Assembly: GCA_001917905.1 (NCBI GenBank)
Contig: MNEX01000251.1
Coordinates: 1-42,465, forward strand
DNA: 42,465 nt
Direction of reading: 5' to 3'
Source: Acidobacteria bacterium 13_1_40CM_65_14
Lineage (GTDB): Bacteria > Acidobacteriota > Vicinamibacteria > Vicinamibacterales > CAVVIG01
Below the pieces are notes generated by a model. It was given only the letters and a program-made list of their open reading frames with translations. It did no database searches and was not told the DNA's origin. This document shows, in pieces, positions 1-7,582 of this stretch. Numbering within the stretch: position 1 is the first letter of the stretch; each line of letters opens with the position of its first letter. Position numbers and translations under genes: made by a program.

Positions 1-380
1 CCGCTCTTGTCGAAATCGACTGCTAGGAAGAAGCACGTCTCATCCAGGAGCATGGGATAGACGCCGGCGACAAAGGGCCGGCCGACATCGTCGCGGCCGG
101 AAAGGTGCCATCGGATCACTTCATCGGTGACCGGCAGGAAGCGACGGTTTGGGCACACCGCGCATTTGACGCGCGGCTTTTCGCAGATGCCGCGTACCCA
201 CTCGTTGGCGCATGCGGGGGCGTAGCCGGACTTCCCTGTTTTCCGGCTCTCGAATCGACGTGGATACACATCCTCGCGCCCGCGGAAGAGCGAGCGGAAC
301 AGCGCGATTTTTGCCTCCGAAGAAGACGTCTGATGGACGAGGCTTTGCGGTTGCGGCATCGGCTCCCATGACGATGGCAT
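1..380 (-). CDS. TOTE conflict-system primase-domain protein, N-terminal part (runs off window)
   Basis: The minus strand from ATG 380 is open to the window edge, giving about 126 residues of a longer protein. It reads KIALFRSLFRGREDVYPRRF, then RKTGKSGYAPAC, a Cys pair (KCAVC), RFLPVTDEVIRWHLSG, and ends in DETCFFLAVDFDK. The final hhhDhD pattern (VDFD) is the first metal-binding motif of archaeo-eukaryotic primases. The whole block matches, from memory, the N-terminal primase module of TOTE conflict-system proteins, which usually continue into a DEAD/DEAH helicase and are thought to act against foreign nucleic acid. An in-frame stop lies just upstream of the ATG, so the start is well bounded. 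It is co-oriented with, and 69 bp downstream of, the WYL gene. No frameshift is seen in the visible part. Helicase and nuclease parts, if present, lie outside the window. Confidence 0.8.
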   Translation of the reverse strand, partial: MPSSWEPMPQPQSLVHQTSSSEAKIALFRSLFRGREDVYPRRFESRKTGKSGYAPACANEWVRGICEKPRVKCAVCPNRRFLPVTDEVIRWHLSGRDDVGRPFVAGVYPMLLDETCFFLAVDFDKS

Positions 381-449
381 CGTCACAGCGACGGAATCAA
401 TAGGCAAGATCCGCTGTCACCAGGTGGTCCCGGGAAACCTCTGAAGTCG

Positions 450-746
450 TCAAGTGACGCGCGCGAACAACGTGTCCCACGTCCGATGGTGCTGCGCGCT
501 GTCGGTCCGTGTGCCAGCGAACCGACGTTCAAGCACGCGCAATTGGCAGATCTGATCGGCGTCGAACTCCCTCCATCCATGCGATGCGCCGCTTCGACTT
601 TCGCCGCTGATCTGAAACCCGAGCAGACGCTCGACGCCACGACGGATCCCGTAGTCGTGAGGCTCCACCGTTCGCGTGCGTCCAGCCTTGTATACGAACT
701 CGATGAGGCGCTTGTCAACGATCGCCCGCACGAGGTCGTCATTCAC
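450..746 (-). CDS. Small WYL-domain protein
   Basis: A 98-residue protein starting at GTG 746. It contains the WYL-like strand pattern KRLIEFVYKAGRTRTVEPHD followed by YGIRRGVERLLGFQISG and a conserved-looking tail (HGWREF, LRVLERRF, QHHRTWDTLFARV). There is no room for an N-terminal HTH, so this is a WYL-only protein. WYL domains are ligand sensors often found in regulators of defence loci; that role here is inference from its position directly upstream of the TOTE-type gene on the same strand (69 bp gap, likely one transcript). Overlapping frames at 383-742 and 486-797 have no recognisable protein character and look like shadows. Confidence 0.65.
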   Translation of the reverse strand: MNDDLVRAIVDKRLIEFVYKAGRTRTVEPHDYGIRRGVERLLGFQISGESRSGASHGWREFDADQICQLRVLERRFAGTRTDSAQHHRTWDTLFARVT

Positions 747-1097
747 CGTGTCACCGCCGAGACTCTTCCGAGCGAAGTTCCAGTCCAGCTAAGATAGCAA
801 GCCTCTCGTGCCTCAAAGATCATCCAACATCATTGGCGTTCGGCAGACGCTGATTTTTGGCTGCCCGCGCCTGTTTGAGCGACGGCTCCTCCGGGTAGCG
901 TAGCGGGTAGCGATTTGCCGAGCGGAAGCGGGCGATTGATCAGATGGAGTCGCGATGAGCCGCGAATCTCGAACGATTCGGGTGCCAAAATGCGGAAGGT
1001 GGGATTTGACGCGCTGACCACTCGGTTCCGACCCTCGAACCGAAGCGAGGAACCGAGTGACCCGGCAGTGTAAATTCTGAAGCTTTTCTTAGGAAAG
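747..1097. other. Gene-free stretch with an 11-bp perfect inverted repeat
   Basis: About 350 bp without a believable gene. At 1019-1029 and 1049-1059 there are perfect 11-bp arms (CACTCGGTTCC / GGAACCGAGTG) around a 19-nt loop. The arms share CACTCGGTTC with the anticodon arm of the adjacent tRNA-Pro. No T-run follows on either side, so it is not a standard terminator. A small direct repeat (GGGTAGCG twice) is present at about 895-911. Confidence 0.5.
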
Positions 1098-1174
<77 letters not shown>

Positions 1175-1213
1175 ACCGAGGCGAAGGACCATTGTAACCC
1201 AGCTTCCGGTATA

Positions 1214-4200
1214 GTGCTCCCCTCACAGGGGGCTTCTCCCCTCAGGGGTTTTCTCATTCAGCGCGAGTTCACCGGCAACGCGCGATTTGAGATCCGGCGC
1301 CGCCTTGGCAGCGGCGGCTTCGGCATCGTCTATGAGGCGTTCGATCGCGAGCGTCATCTGCCGGTCGCACTCAAAACACTCCGCCACGTCGACCCCGCGG
1401 CGCTGTACCGATTCAAGCAGGAGTTCCGGTCGCTGACCGACGTCGCACATCCGAACCTCGTCACCTTGTACGAGCTGTTGTCAGAGGGCGACGAGTGGTT
1501 CTTCACGATGGAGCTCGTGCACGGTGTGCCGTTCACCGAGCACGTGCGCTGGAACACGATCGTCGCGCAGACCGCGAGCCCCGGCGCAGACGACGCGGTC
1601 ACGCACACCGTGAGGATCTCCTCGGGATGCGTGTGGCCCGACGCAGCGAAGCGGATTCCAATCGGCGGCATCCTCGACGTCGCGAGGCTGCGTCACGCGC
1701 TCGCACAAGTGGCCGAGGCGATCTGCGCGATCCACGAGGCGGGCATCCTGCACCGCGACATCAAGCCATCGAACGTGCTGATCACGCCCGAAGGCCGCGC
1801 GGTGCTGCTCGATTTCGGGCTCGTCTCGGAGGTGCGCCCGACCGGCTCGGCACGCGAAGCACGGATCGCCGGCACGCCGGCGTACATGTCACCCGAACAA
1901 GCGTCGGGAGAGGAACTGCTGGCCGAAGCGCGTGCGCGCACGCTGGCGCCGCCGATCGATCTCGATCCCCGCGTGCCGGCGGATTTGAGCGCGCTGTGCA
2001 CCGATCTCCTCCAGGAGAATCCTGAGGCGCGGCCAACTGACGCGGAGGTGCTGAAGCGGCTGACACAAGGCGCCTCCCCCAGCACCATCGCCGCAGCCGC
2101 AGTGTTCTCCGGCCGACCAGACTCGCCGTTCATCGGGCGCGAGCGTCAACTCGACGCGCTGCTCTCGGCGTTCGACGACAGCCGCGGCGGCAAGACGATC
2201 GTCGCGTTCGTGCGCGGCCGGTCCGGTATGGGCAAGACCGCCCTCGTCCAGCGCTTTCTTCAGCAGGCACGCCAGGCGACGCCGACGCCGGTCGTGTTGA
2301 TGGGCCGGTGCTACGAGCGCGAGTCGGTGCCGTTCAAGGCGCTCGACAGTCTCGTTGACGCGTTCGCCTTCCATCTGCAAAACCTGCCGCGCGACGAAGT
2401 CCCCCATGCGCTGCCCGCCGACGTCGCCGCACTGGCGCGACTGTTCCCGGTGCTGCGGGATGTCGATGCCGTCGCGAATGCGCCGTCGATGATCGACTCG
2501 CAGGAACTGCGGCGCCGCGCCTTCGCTTCCTTCCGCGCGTTGATGTCGGCGTTGGCGGCGCGGCGGCCGCTCGTGCTGTTCATCGACGACCTGCAGTGGG
2601 GCGATCTCGACAGCGGCGCGCTGATCGCCGATCTCGTCCGGCCACCCAATGCGCCGCGCCTGCTGCTCATCGGCACGTACCGAATCGAGGAAGCCGACAC
2701 GAGCGCGTTCCTGCGGACGGTCGTTCCGGCCCTGCGGCTCGCCACTGACGCGCGCGACATCGACGTCGGCGAGCTCACGCCCGACGAATCGCTGCGACTG
2801 GCGCTCGCGATGACGCGGGGAAACGATTCGGCGGCCGCGGCCCGCGCCCGCGTGATTGCGGAAGAATCGGGCGGCAGCCCGTTTTTCATCGACGGCCTGG
2901 CACGCTATGCGGATGAAGGCGGCGGCGCCGTGCGGCTCGAGCAGGTCATCGACGCGCGCGTGTCGCAGCTTCCGTACGCCGCGAAGCACCTGCTGGAGCT
3001 CGCCGCCCTCACCGGCCAGCCGCTCGATCTGCGGGTGGCGGCGGCGGCCTCCACGGTTGAAGGCGATCAACAGCAGATGCTCCGGTTGCTGCACGTGCGC
3101 CGTCTGGCTCGGACGCGCGGGACCGAATGGCCGGCACTCGAGATTTACCACGATCGGATTCGCGAATCGGTGGCGGCGCACATTCCGCAGGACATGGCGC
3201 GCTCGTATCACCGGCGGCTCGCCGAGGCGTGGGAAGCCTCCGGCCGCGGCGATCCTGAAGTCGTGGCGACCCATCACGAGGCGGCCGGCCGCGCCGATCG
3301 CGCCGCGCACTTCGCCAGCCTTGCCGCAATCCGCGCCGAGGACGCCCTCGCGTTCGATCGTGCGGCGCGGTTGTATCGCTGGGTGATCGATCTGGGCGAG
3401 CATGCGCCGGAGGAGAAGCGACGCCTGCGGACGAAGTTGGGACACGCGCTCGCCAACGCAGGACGCGGCGATCAGGCCGCCAACGCGTTTCTCGCCGCGG
3501 CACAACACGCGACCGCCGACGAGGCGGCGGATCTCGAACGCCGCGCCGCCGAGCAACTCCTTCGCATTGGCAAGATCGACGAAGGTCTCGCCGTGCTCCG
3601 AACGGTGCTGGGCCGCGTGGGTCTGAAGATCGCACCGACGCCGACAACGGCCCTGCTGTCGATCGTCGCCCATCGCGCGCTCATCGGCCTGCGCGGTCTC
3701 GGGTTCCGCGATCGTCCGGCGAGTGACGTGCCGCCGGCCACTCTGAGGAGACTCGACGCCTGCTGGACGGCCGCGGTCGGCTTGTCGATGGTCGACACGA
3801 TTCGCGGCACCGATTTCCAGCAGCGCAACCTGTTGCTGGCGCTCCGCGCCGGTGAGCCGTATCGCGCCGCACTGGCGCTGGCGATGCAGATTCCGAACAC
3901 ATCGTTCGCGGGCGGGGCGCGCCGGCTCGCGCGCACCGAGCGACTCGGGCAGAACATCATGCAGCTGGCCGAGCGCATGAACCATCCGCACGCGCTCGGC
4001 CTCGCGATGATGAACGTCGGCATCGCGTACCGATTGCACGGCCGGTATCGTCAGAGCCTGGACCACATCGAGCGCGGCGCCGCCATCCTCCAGGACCGGT
4101 GCACCGGCGTCACGTGGGAGCTCGAGGGCGCCCGCATCATGACGTTGGAGAATCTGCTCTGGCTCGGCGAATGGAAGGACATGTTCCAGCGTCTGCCGGA

Positions 4201-4897
4201 GTTCCTGCAGGAGGCGGAGGCTCGCGGCGACGTGTATGGCGCGACCTACATGCGCGTGCGCATTCTGCCGATGCAGTGGCTCGCGCAGGATCGGCCGGAC
4301 GAAGCCCGCGATGAAGCGCGGCACGCGATCGCGCGGTGGTCCGCGCAGGGATTCCATCTGCAGCACTACAACGCGCTCTTCTCTCAGGTGGATGCGGATC
4401 TCTACTCCGGCGATGGCGCGGCCGGCATCGATCGCCTCGCGCGGAGCGCGACCGACCTCAGGCGATCGATGTTGATGCGCCTCCAGGCGGTGCGCATCGA
4501 ATTCCTGTGCCTGCGCGCACGCGCGTCGATCACCGCCGCGCTCCAGGGTCAGACGCGGATGCTGCGTCTCGCCGCGCGCGACGCGCAGCGTCTCGAGCGA
4601 ACGCGCGCGCCGTGGGCCGAAGGCCTGGCCTGTCTCATTCGCGCGGGCGTCGCGTCCATGCGCGGCGACGCTCGCAAGGCGGCGGCACAACTCGCCGACG
4701 CCGAGCCGCGTCTCTCGGCCAGCGATCTCTCACACTTCGCGACCGCGTGCCGTCGCTGCCGCGGAGAGCTCGTCGGAGGGCGCGAGGGACGGGCGCTCGT
4801 GGAAGACGCCGATCGATGGTTCACCGATCAGCACGTGGTCAATCCCGAACGGATGGCGGGCTTGCTCGCGCCAGGCGCGTGGTCGCCGGCGACGTGA
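1214..4897 (+). CDS. Serine/threonine kinase-AAA ATPase-TPR regulator with shortened kinase C-lobe
   Basis: About 1227 residues. Glycine loop LGSGGFGIVYEAF (near residue 31), catalytic Lys in VALKTL, HRDIKPSN at about 180, DFG at 200 and MSPEQA at about 225. A second module opens with FIGRERQLDALL (about 306), Walker A SGMGKTAL (about 339) and Walker B VLFIDDLQWGD (about 457), then a long alpha-helical repeat region. This is the layout of PknK-like or AfsR-like signal integrators. After MSPEQA only ASGE separates the activation segment from a post-helix-G sequence (ELLAEARARTLAPP); the DxWxxG helix F and following helix are missing, so catalysis is doubtful. Start: the reading frame runs back through the tRNA, so I use GTG 1214. 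However, TATAGT at 1210-1215 looks like a -10 box, and AGGGG (1244-1248) precedes ATT 1256, where the family-like N-terminus begins (QREFTG); ATT may be the real start. Confidence 0.85.
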   Translation: MLPSQGASPLRGFLIQREFTGNARFEIRRRLGSGGFGIVYEAFDRERHLPVALKTLRHVDPAALYRFKQEFRSLTDVAHPNLVTLYELLSEGDEWFFTMELVHGVPFTEHVRWNTIVAQTASPGADDAVTHTVRISSGCVWPDAAKRIPIGGILDVARLRHALAQVAEAICAIHEAGILHRDIKPSNVLITPEGRAVLLDFGLVSEVRPTGSAREARIAGTPAYMSPEQASGEELLAEARARTLAPPIDLDPRVPADLSALCTDLLQENPEARPTDAEVLKRLTQGASPSTIAAAAVFSGRPDSPFIGRERQLDALLSAFDDSRGGKTIVAFVRGRSGMGKTALVQRFLQQARQATPTPVVLMGRCYERESVPFKALDSLVDAFAFHLQNLPRDEVPHALPADVAALARLFPVLRDVDAVANAPSMIDSQELRRRAFASFRALMSALAARRPLVLFIDDLQWGDLDSGALIADLVRPPNAPRLLLIGTYRIEEADTSAFLRTVVPALRLATDARDIDVGELTPDESLRLALAMTRGNDSAAAARARVIAEESGGSPFFIDGLARYADEGGGAVRLEQVIDARVSQLPYAAKHLLELAALTGQPLDLRVAAAASTVEGDQQQMLRLLHVRRLARTRGTEWPALEIYHDRIRESVAAHIPQDMARSYHRRLAEAWEASGRGDPEVVATHHEAAGRADRAAHFASLAAIRAEDALAFDRAARLYRWVIDLGEHAPEEKRRLRTKLGHALANAGRGDQAANAFLAAAQHATADEAADLERRAAEQLLRIGKIDEGLAVLRTVLGRVGLKIAPTPTTALLSIVAHRALIGLRGLGFRDRPASDVPPATLRRLDACWTAAVGLSMVDTIRGTDFQQRNLLLALRAGEPYRAALALAMQIPNTSFAGGARRLARTERLGQNIMQLAERMNHPHALGLAMMNVGIAYRLHGRYRQSLDHIERGAAILQDRCTGVTWELEGARIMTLENLLWLGEWKDMFQRLPEFLQEAEARGDVYGATYMRVRILPMQWLAQDRPDEARDEARHAIARWSAQGFHLQHYNALFSQVDADLYSGDGAAGIDRLARSATDLRRSMLMRLQAVRIEFLCLRARASITAALQGQTRMLRLAARDAQRLERTRAPWAEGLACLIRAGVASMRGDARKAAAQLADAEPRLSASDLSHFATACRRCRGELVGGREGRALVEDADRWFTDQHVVNPERMAGLLAPGAWSPAT

Positions 4898-4907
4898 TCA
4901 CGACGTT

Positions 4908-4970
4908 CAACGCAGAACGCGCGGAATCCGCAGAGATGATTGCTCTGCGGTTTCTGCGGTTTCTGCGTTG
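4908..4970. repeat. Iterated palindrome, CGCAGAA type
   Basis: Outer arms CAACGCAGAA (4908-4917) and TTCTGCGTTG (4961-4970). Inner arms CCGCAGAG (4928-4935) and CTCTGCGG (4943-4950). The right arm iterates TTTCTGCGG. It lies just after the stop codon of the kinase gene and before the convergent gene ending at 4996, so it could act as a bidirectional terminator, though it has no T-run. Confidence 0.8.
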
Positions 4971-4995
4971 ATCGTCGGGATACTTGAAGACCTGG

Positions 4996-5916
4996 CTACG
5001 GCGTTGACGAAGCGGCGGTGACGGTGATGGTGACGTCGGTCTTCGTCGACAACGCACCATCGTTCGCCGTCACGCGCAGGACGTACGTGCCCGGCTGCTG
5101 GAATCGCGCGGTGATTGAGGCCTTCCCGTCGGTCACCGGCGTCGATCCCGCCGGCCCGACATTCACCTGCGCGGGACCACGAATCTGCATCCACGAGACG
5201 GTCAGACCGCGTGGCCGCGGTGCGGCGTTCGAGTTGGTCTGCGCCTGAATCCGCGTGGCGTCGGTCGCGGTCGTCCGTCGCGGCGCCGCTTCGCGCGGCT
5301 TCGGCAACCCATCGTCGGCGACGCTCGCCGTGAGCTTCAACGGTTCGCCAACGCTGGCGCTCGCCACCGTCGCGATCGTGAGCGACGGCGGCTTGTTCGG
5401 ATCCCCTTCACCCGGATTCAGGTTGCCGCGCGTCATGACGATGCGCTCGGTGATCTCCTGCACCGGCAGCAGCTCGCCGTACGCTTTCTGCGTCTTGCCG
5501 TTCGCGGTGATCGTCCAGGTGACGGCCTGCTTGCCGAAATCCTTTGGCACGCGGACGCGATACACCCACCCTTGACGCCGTGGCAAAAAGTACGTCGGCT
5601 GACCGCGATCGGGCCCGCCCGGCTCCACGCTGTTCTCTGCGCCGGTCGGAATCGCGAGCTGCTCTTCCCAGTTCCGGTTGAAGTAGCCGAAGACCATGTC
5701 GAAGCTGCCGTCCGGATTCCTGATCCAGCCTTCGAAGTACGGCACGACGTCCTGACCGCTCGCCCACTTGGTCTGCGGGATTGCCGTTGGAAGTTGCTGG
5801 GCCTGGATCCACACGCCCACGATTACGACGATCACCGCAGAGAACGCAGACGACGCAGAGAAATACTTCCTCTGCGTTCTCCGCGAGCTCCGCGGTTGAA
5901 CGTGGCGACTACTCAT
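4996..5916 (-). CDS. Secreted protein with C-terminal Ig/PKD-like domain
   Basis: 306 residues. A basic n-region (RSSRRTQRK) and a hydrophobic stretch (SAVIVVIVGVW) ending near QAQ form a signal peptide. The middle has FDMVFGYFNRNWEEQLAIP and PTYFLPRRQGWVYRVRVP. The C-terminus (about 215-300) has a beta-sandwich look: ITARFQQPGTYVLRVTANDG, typical of PKD/Ig-like domains. The start ATG overlaps the stop of the upstream gene (ATGAGTAG, 8 nt overlap at 5909-5916), suggesting coupling with the cytochrome/copper protein. Residues of about 8-28 are encoded by a palindromic element (5834-5896), so the signal peptide is repeat-derived. Function is unknown. Confidence 0.75.
   Translation of the reverse strand: MSSRHVQPRSSRRTQRKYFSASSAFSAVIVVIVGVWIQAQQLPTAIPQTKWASGQDVVPYFEGWIRNPDGSFDMVFGYFNRNWEEQLAIPTGAENSVEPGGPDRGQPTYFLPRRQGWVYRVRVPKDFGKQAVTWTITANGKTQKAYGELLPVQEITERIVMTRGNLNPGEGDPNKPPSLTIATVASASVGEPLKLTASVADDGLPKPREAAPRRTTATDATRIQAQTNSNAAPRPRGLTVSWMQIRGPAQVNVGPAGSTPVTDGKASITARFQQPGTYVLRVTANDGALSTKTDVTITVTAASSTP
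5834..5896. repeat. Iterated palindrome, CGCAGAA type, inside a coding start
   Basis: Left arm ACCGCAGAGAACGCAGA (5834-5850). Right arm begins TCTGCGTTCTCCGCG (5871-5885) and continues to CGCGGT. Same unit as the elements at 4908 and 36157. It lies inside the 5' end of the coding sequence 4996-5916. Confidence 0.75.
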
Positions 5917-7201
5917 GGGTCTTTTTACGCGCTTCGACGCGCTGCTGATAGTCCGCTTCGTCGATGTAGAACAGGCTCACCCACGCGAAGCTCATCTCGT
6001 CGATCGTCCGCTGGCCGTAGCCGACCCAGTTGCGCGGGTTCGGGTTGTACTTGTTGGCCGGCGTGTTGTCGTGCCACGCGGTGATGTGAATGATCGTCCC
6101 CGCCGGGAGAATCGGCTGCACGTCGTCCGCATACGGATACGTGATGTGCCAGCCGAACTGATAGTTGCTCACGCAGCTGAGGGTCTCGGTCCGCGCCGGA
6201 CCGGGACGCGCGGAGTCGGGGCGGATGTCCGGATAGATCGCCTCCATGCACTGCGCCTTGCCGCGATTGTGCATGTGCGGTTGAAACGCGGAAATAACCG
6301 CCGGTTTTGGCAGGCGGAAATAGCCGTCGGTGCGCGCGACTTCACCCGGCGGAATATCGAGATCGGTGTTGTCGCCCATGTGCTGCGTGAACGCGACGTA
6401 CTTCGGGACCTGCCCCTTCGGATACAGCTTGAAGCCGATCGACACGTTGACGAGCGCCTTCTCGCCGCTCGGGTGCAGATGCAGGTTGAAGTGGATCTTC
6501 GATCCCGCTTTGATCAGGCGGCCTGAGTTCTCGGGAAAGATGTCGCCGTTCTTGCCGAGCGCGTACTCGTTGAAGAAGAAGCCGACCGGATCCTCTTCCT
6601 CGTCTTCGATCATGTTGGCCGTCGCGTGGTGGACCACTTTGAAGCTGTACGCCTCAGGCTTGGTTTCAACCGCCGCGATGTACATGTCTTCCGTGAATTC
6701 CGGATCCACGTCGGCGTCGTAGAACTCGTCGGGGCCGTTGGCACGGAGCTCGTACGGCTTCGGCAGCGAGACGATCATGTCCGGCTTGCCGATGTGCCAC
6801 TTGTCGACGTCCGCGAAGACGCGCGGCTTCGGCATGTCAGCCGGATTGCCCTGCGGCGCGCCCGAGTCCACCCACTTGGTGATCGTCGCGATCTCGGCGT
6901 CGGTGAGCGACGGATCGTCCTTGAACTTGGTGATGCCGATGTGGCGATCGATGTACCACGGCGGCATCTCACGCGCGACGACCTTCGACTTGATCGATCG
7001 CGCCCATGGCCGCACGTCCTGATACGTGAGCAGCGACATCGGCGCGATCGCGCCGGCGCGATGGCAGTTCTGACACGATTTCTGCAGGATCGGCGCGACG
7101 TCTTTGGTGAAGGTCACCGTCGGAGAGGACGCGGGTTGCTGCGCTGAAGTCGCCGGATACAGCGCACCGACGACGAGAAGCGTGAGAGCCGCGCGTTTCA
7201 T
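5909..7201 (-). CDS. Cytochrome c domain fused to PHM-like copper monooxygenase fold
   Basis: 430 residues. Signal peptide (ALTLLVVGALYPATSA, cut near AQQ). Haem c motif CQNCH with C43, C46 and H47 in a planctomycete/acidobacterial-type c domain (DVAPILQKSCQNCH). The C-terminal half carries a His-rich pattern resembling copper type II ascorbate-dependent monooxygenases: H191-H192 (VVHHA), H241/H243 (LHLHPSG), H309-x-H311 (QPHMHNRG) and M403 (DEMSFAW), which would correspond to the CuH His cluster and CuM HxH plus Met. It is probably periplasmic, receiving or passing electrons through the haem. It is upstream of and overlapping the PKD-like gene; a 380-bp repeat-filled gap separates it from the PQQ dehydrogenase. 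The substrate is unknown. Confidence 0.8.
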   Translation of the reverse strand: MKRAALTLLVVGALYPATSAQQPASSPTVTFTKDVAPILQKSCQNCHRAGAIAPMSLLTYQDVRPWARSIKSKVVAREMPPWYIDRHIGITKFKDDPSLTDAEIATITKWVDSGAPQGNPADMPKPRVFADVDKWHIGKPDMIVSLPKPYELRANGPDEFYDADVDPEFTEDMYIAAVETKPEAYSFKVVHHATANMIEDEEEDPVGFFFNEYALGKNGDIFPENSGRLIKAGSKIHFNLHLHPSGEKALVNVSIGFKLYPKGQVPKYVAFTQHMGDNTDLDIPPGEVARTDGYFRLPKPAVISAFQPHMHNRGKAQCMEAIYPDIRPDSARPGPARTETLSCVSNYQFGWHITYPYADDVQPILPAGTIIHITAWHDNTPANKYNPNPRNWVGYGQRTIDEMSFAWVSLFYIDEADYQQRVEARKKTHE

Positions 7202-7216
7202 CTTTTACTCCTGCGT

Positions 7217-7510
7217 GGGGCCCCACCCCCACGCCTGACGCGCTCGCGCCGTGGCGCTCGCGCGTATCTAGAACAGAACGTCGCCGCCGGGCCTTACCCT
7301 ACGCCTGACGCACTCGGGCCGTGGCGCTCGCGCGTATCTAGAACAGAACGTCGCCGCCGGGCCTTACCCTACGCCTGACGCACTCGGGCCGTGGCCCTCG
7401 CGCGTATCCAGAACAGAACGTCGCCGCCGGGCCTTACCCTACGCCTGACGCGCTCGGGCCGTGGCCCTCGCGCGTATCCAGAACAGAACGCCACTGCAGG
7501 GCCGACTCCG
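7217..7510. repeat. Four 70-bp tandem repeats with GC-rich leader
   Basis: Units begin ACGCCTGACGC at 7231, 7301, 7371 and 7441, exact 70-bp period; units 2 and 3 differ by only a few bases (GTGGCG/GTGGCC, TCTAGA/TCCAGA). A degenerate fifth unit reaches about 7580. The leader GGGGCCCCACCCCC (7217-7230) plus first unit resembles a dispersed repeat seen inverted at 25337-25384. It fills the gap between the minus-strand genes starting at 7201 and ending at 7583. No gene is seen inside. Confidence 0.9.
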
Positions 7511-7582
7511 ATCGCCGATGCGGCCGAGCCGTAGCTCGCGCGTATCCAGGAACAGCACGTCACCACGGTGTCCAGGCCCACC

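Noticed and set aside
1889-4690. 933-codon open frame antisense to the kinase-ATPase gene
   Set aside because: Arg/His/Gln-rich composition and no domain pattern; a shadow caused by high GC at third positions of the real gene.
7231-7510. Tandem array as a CRISPR
   Set aside because: The 70-bp units are repeated throughout with no unique spacers, and no cas genes are near.
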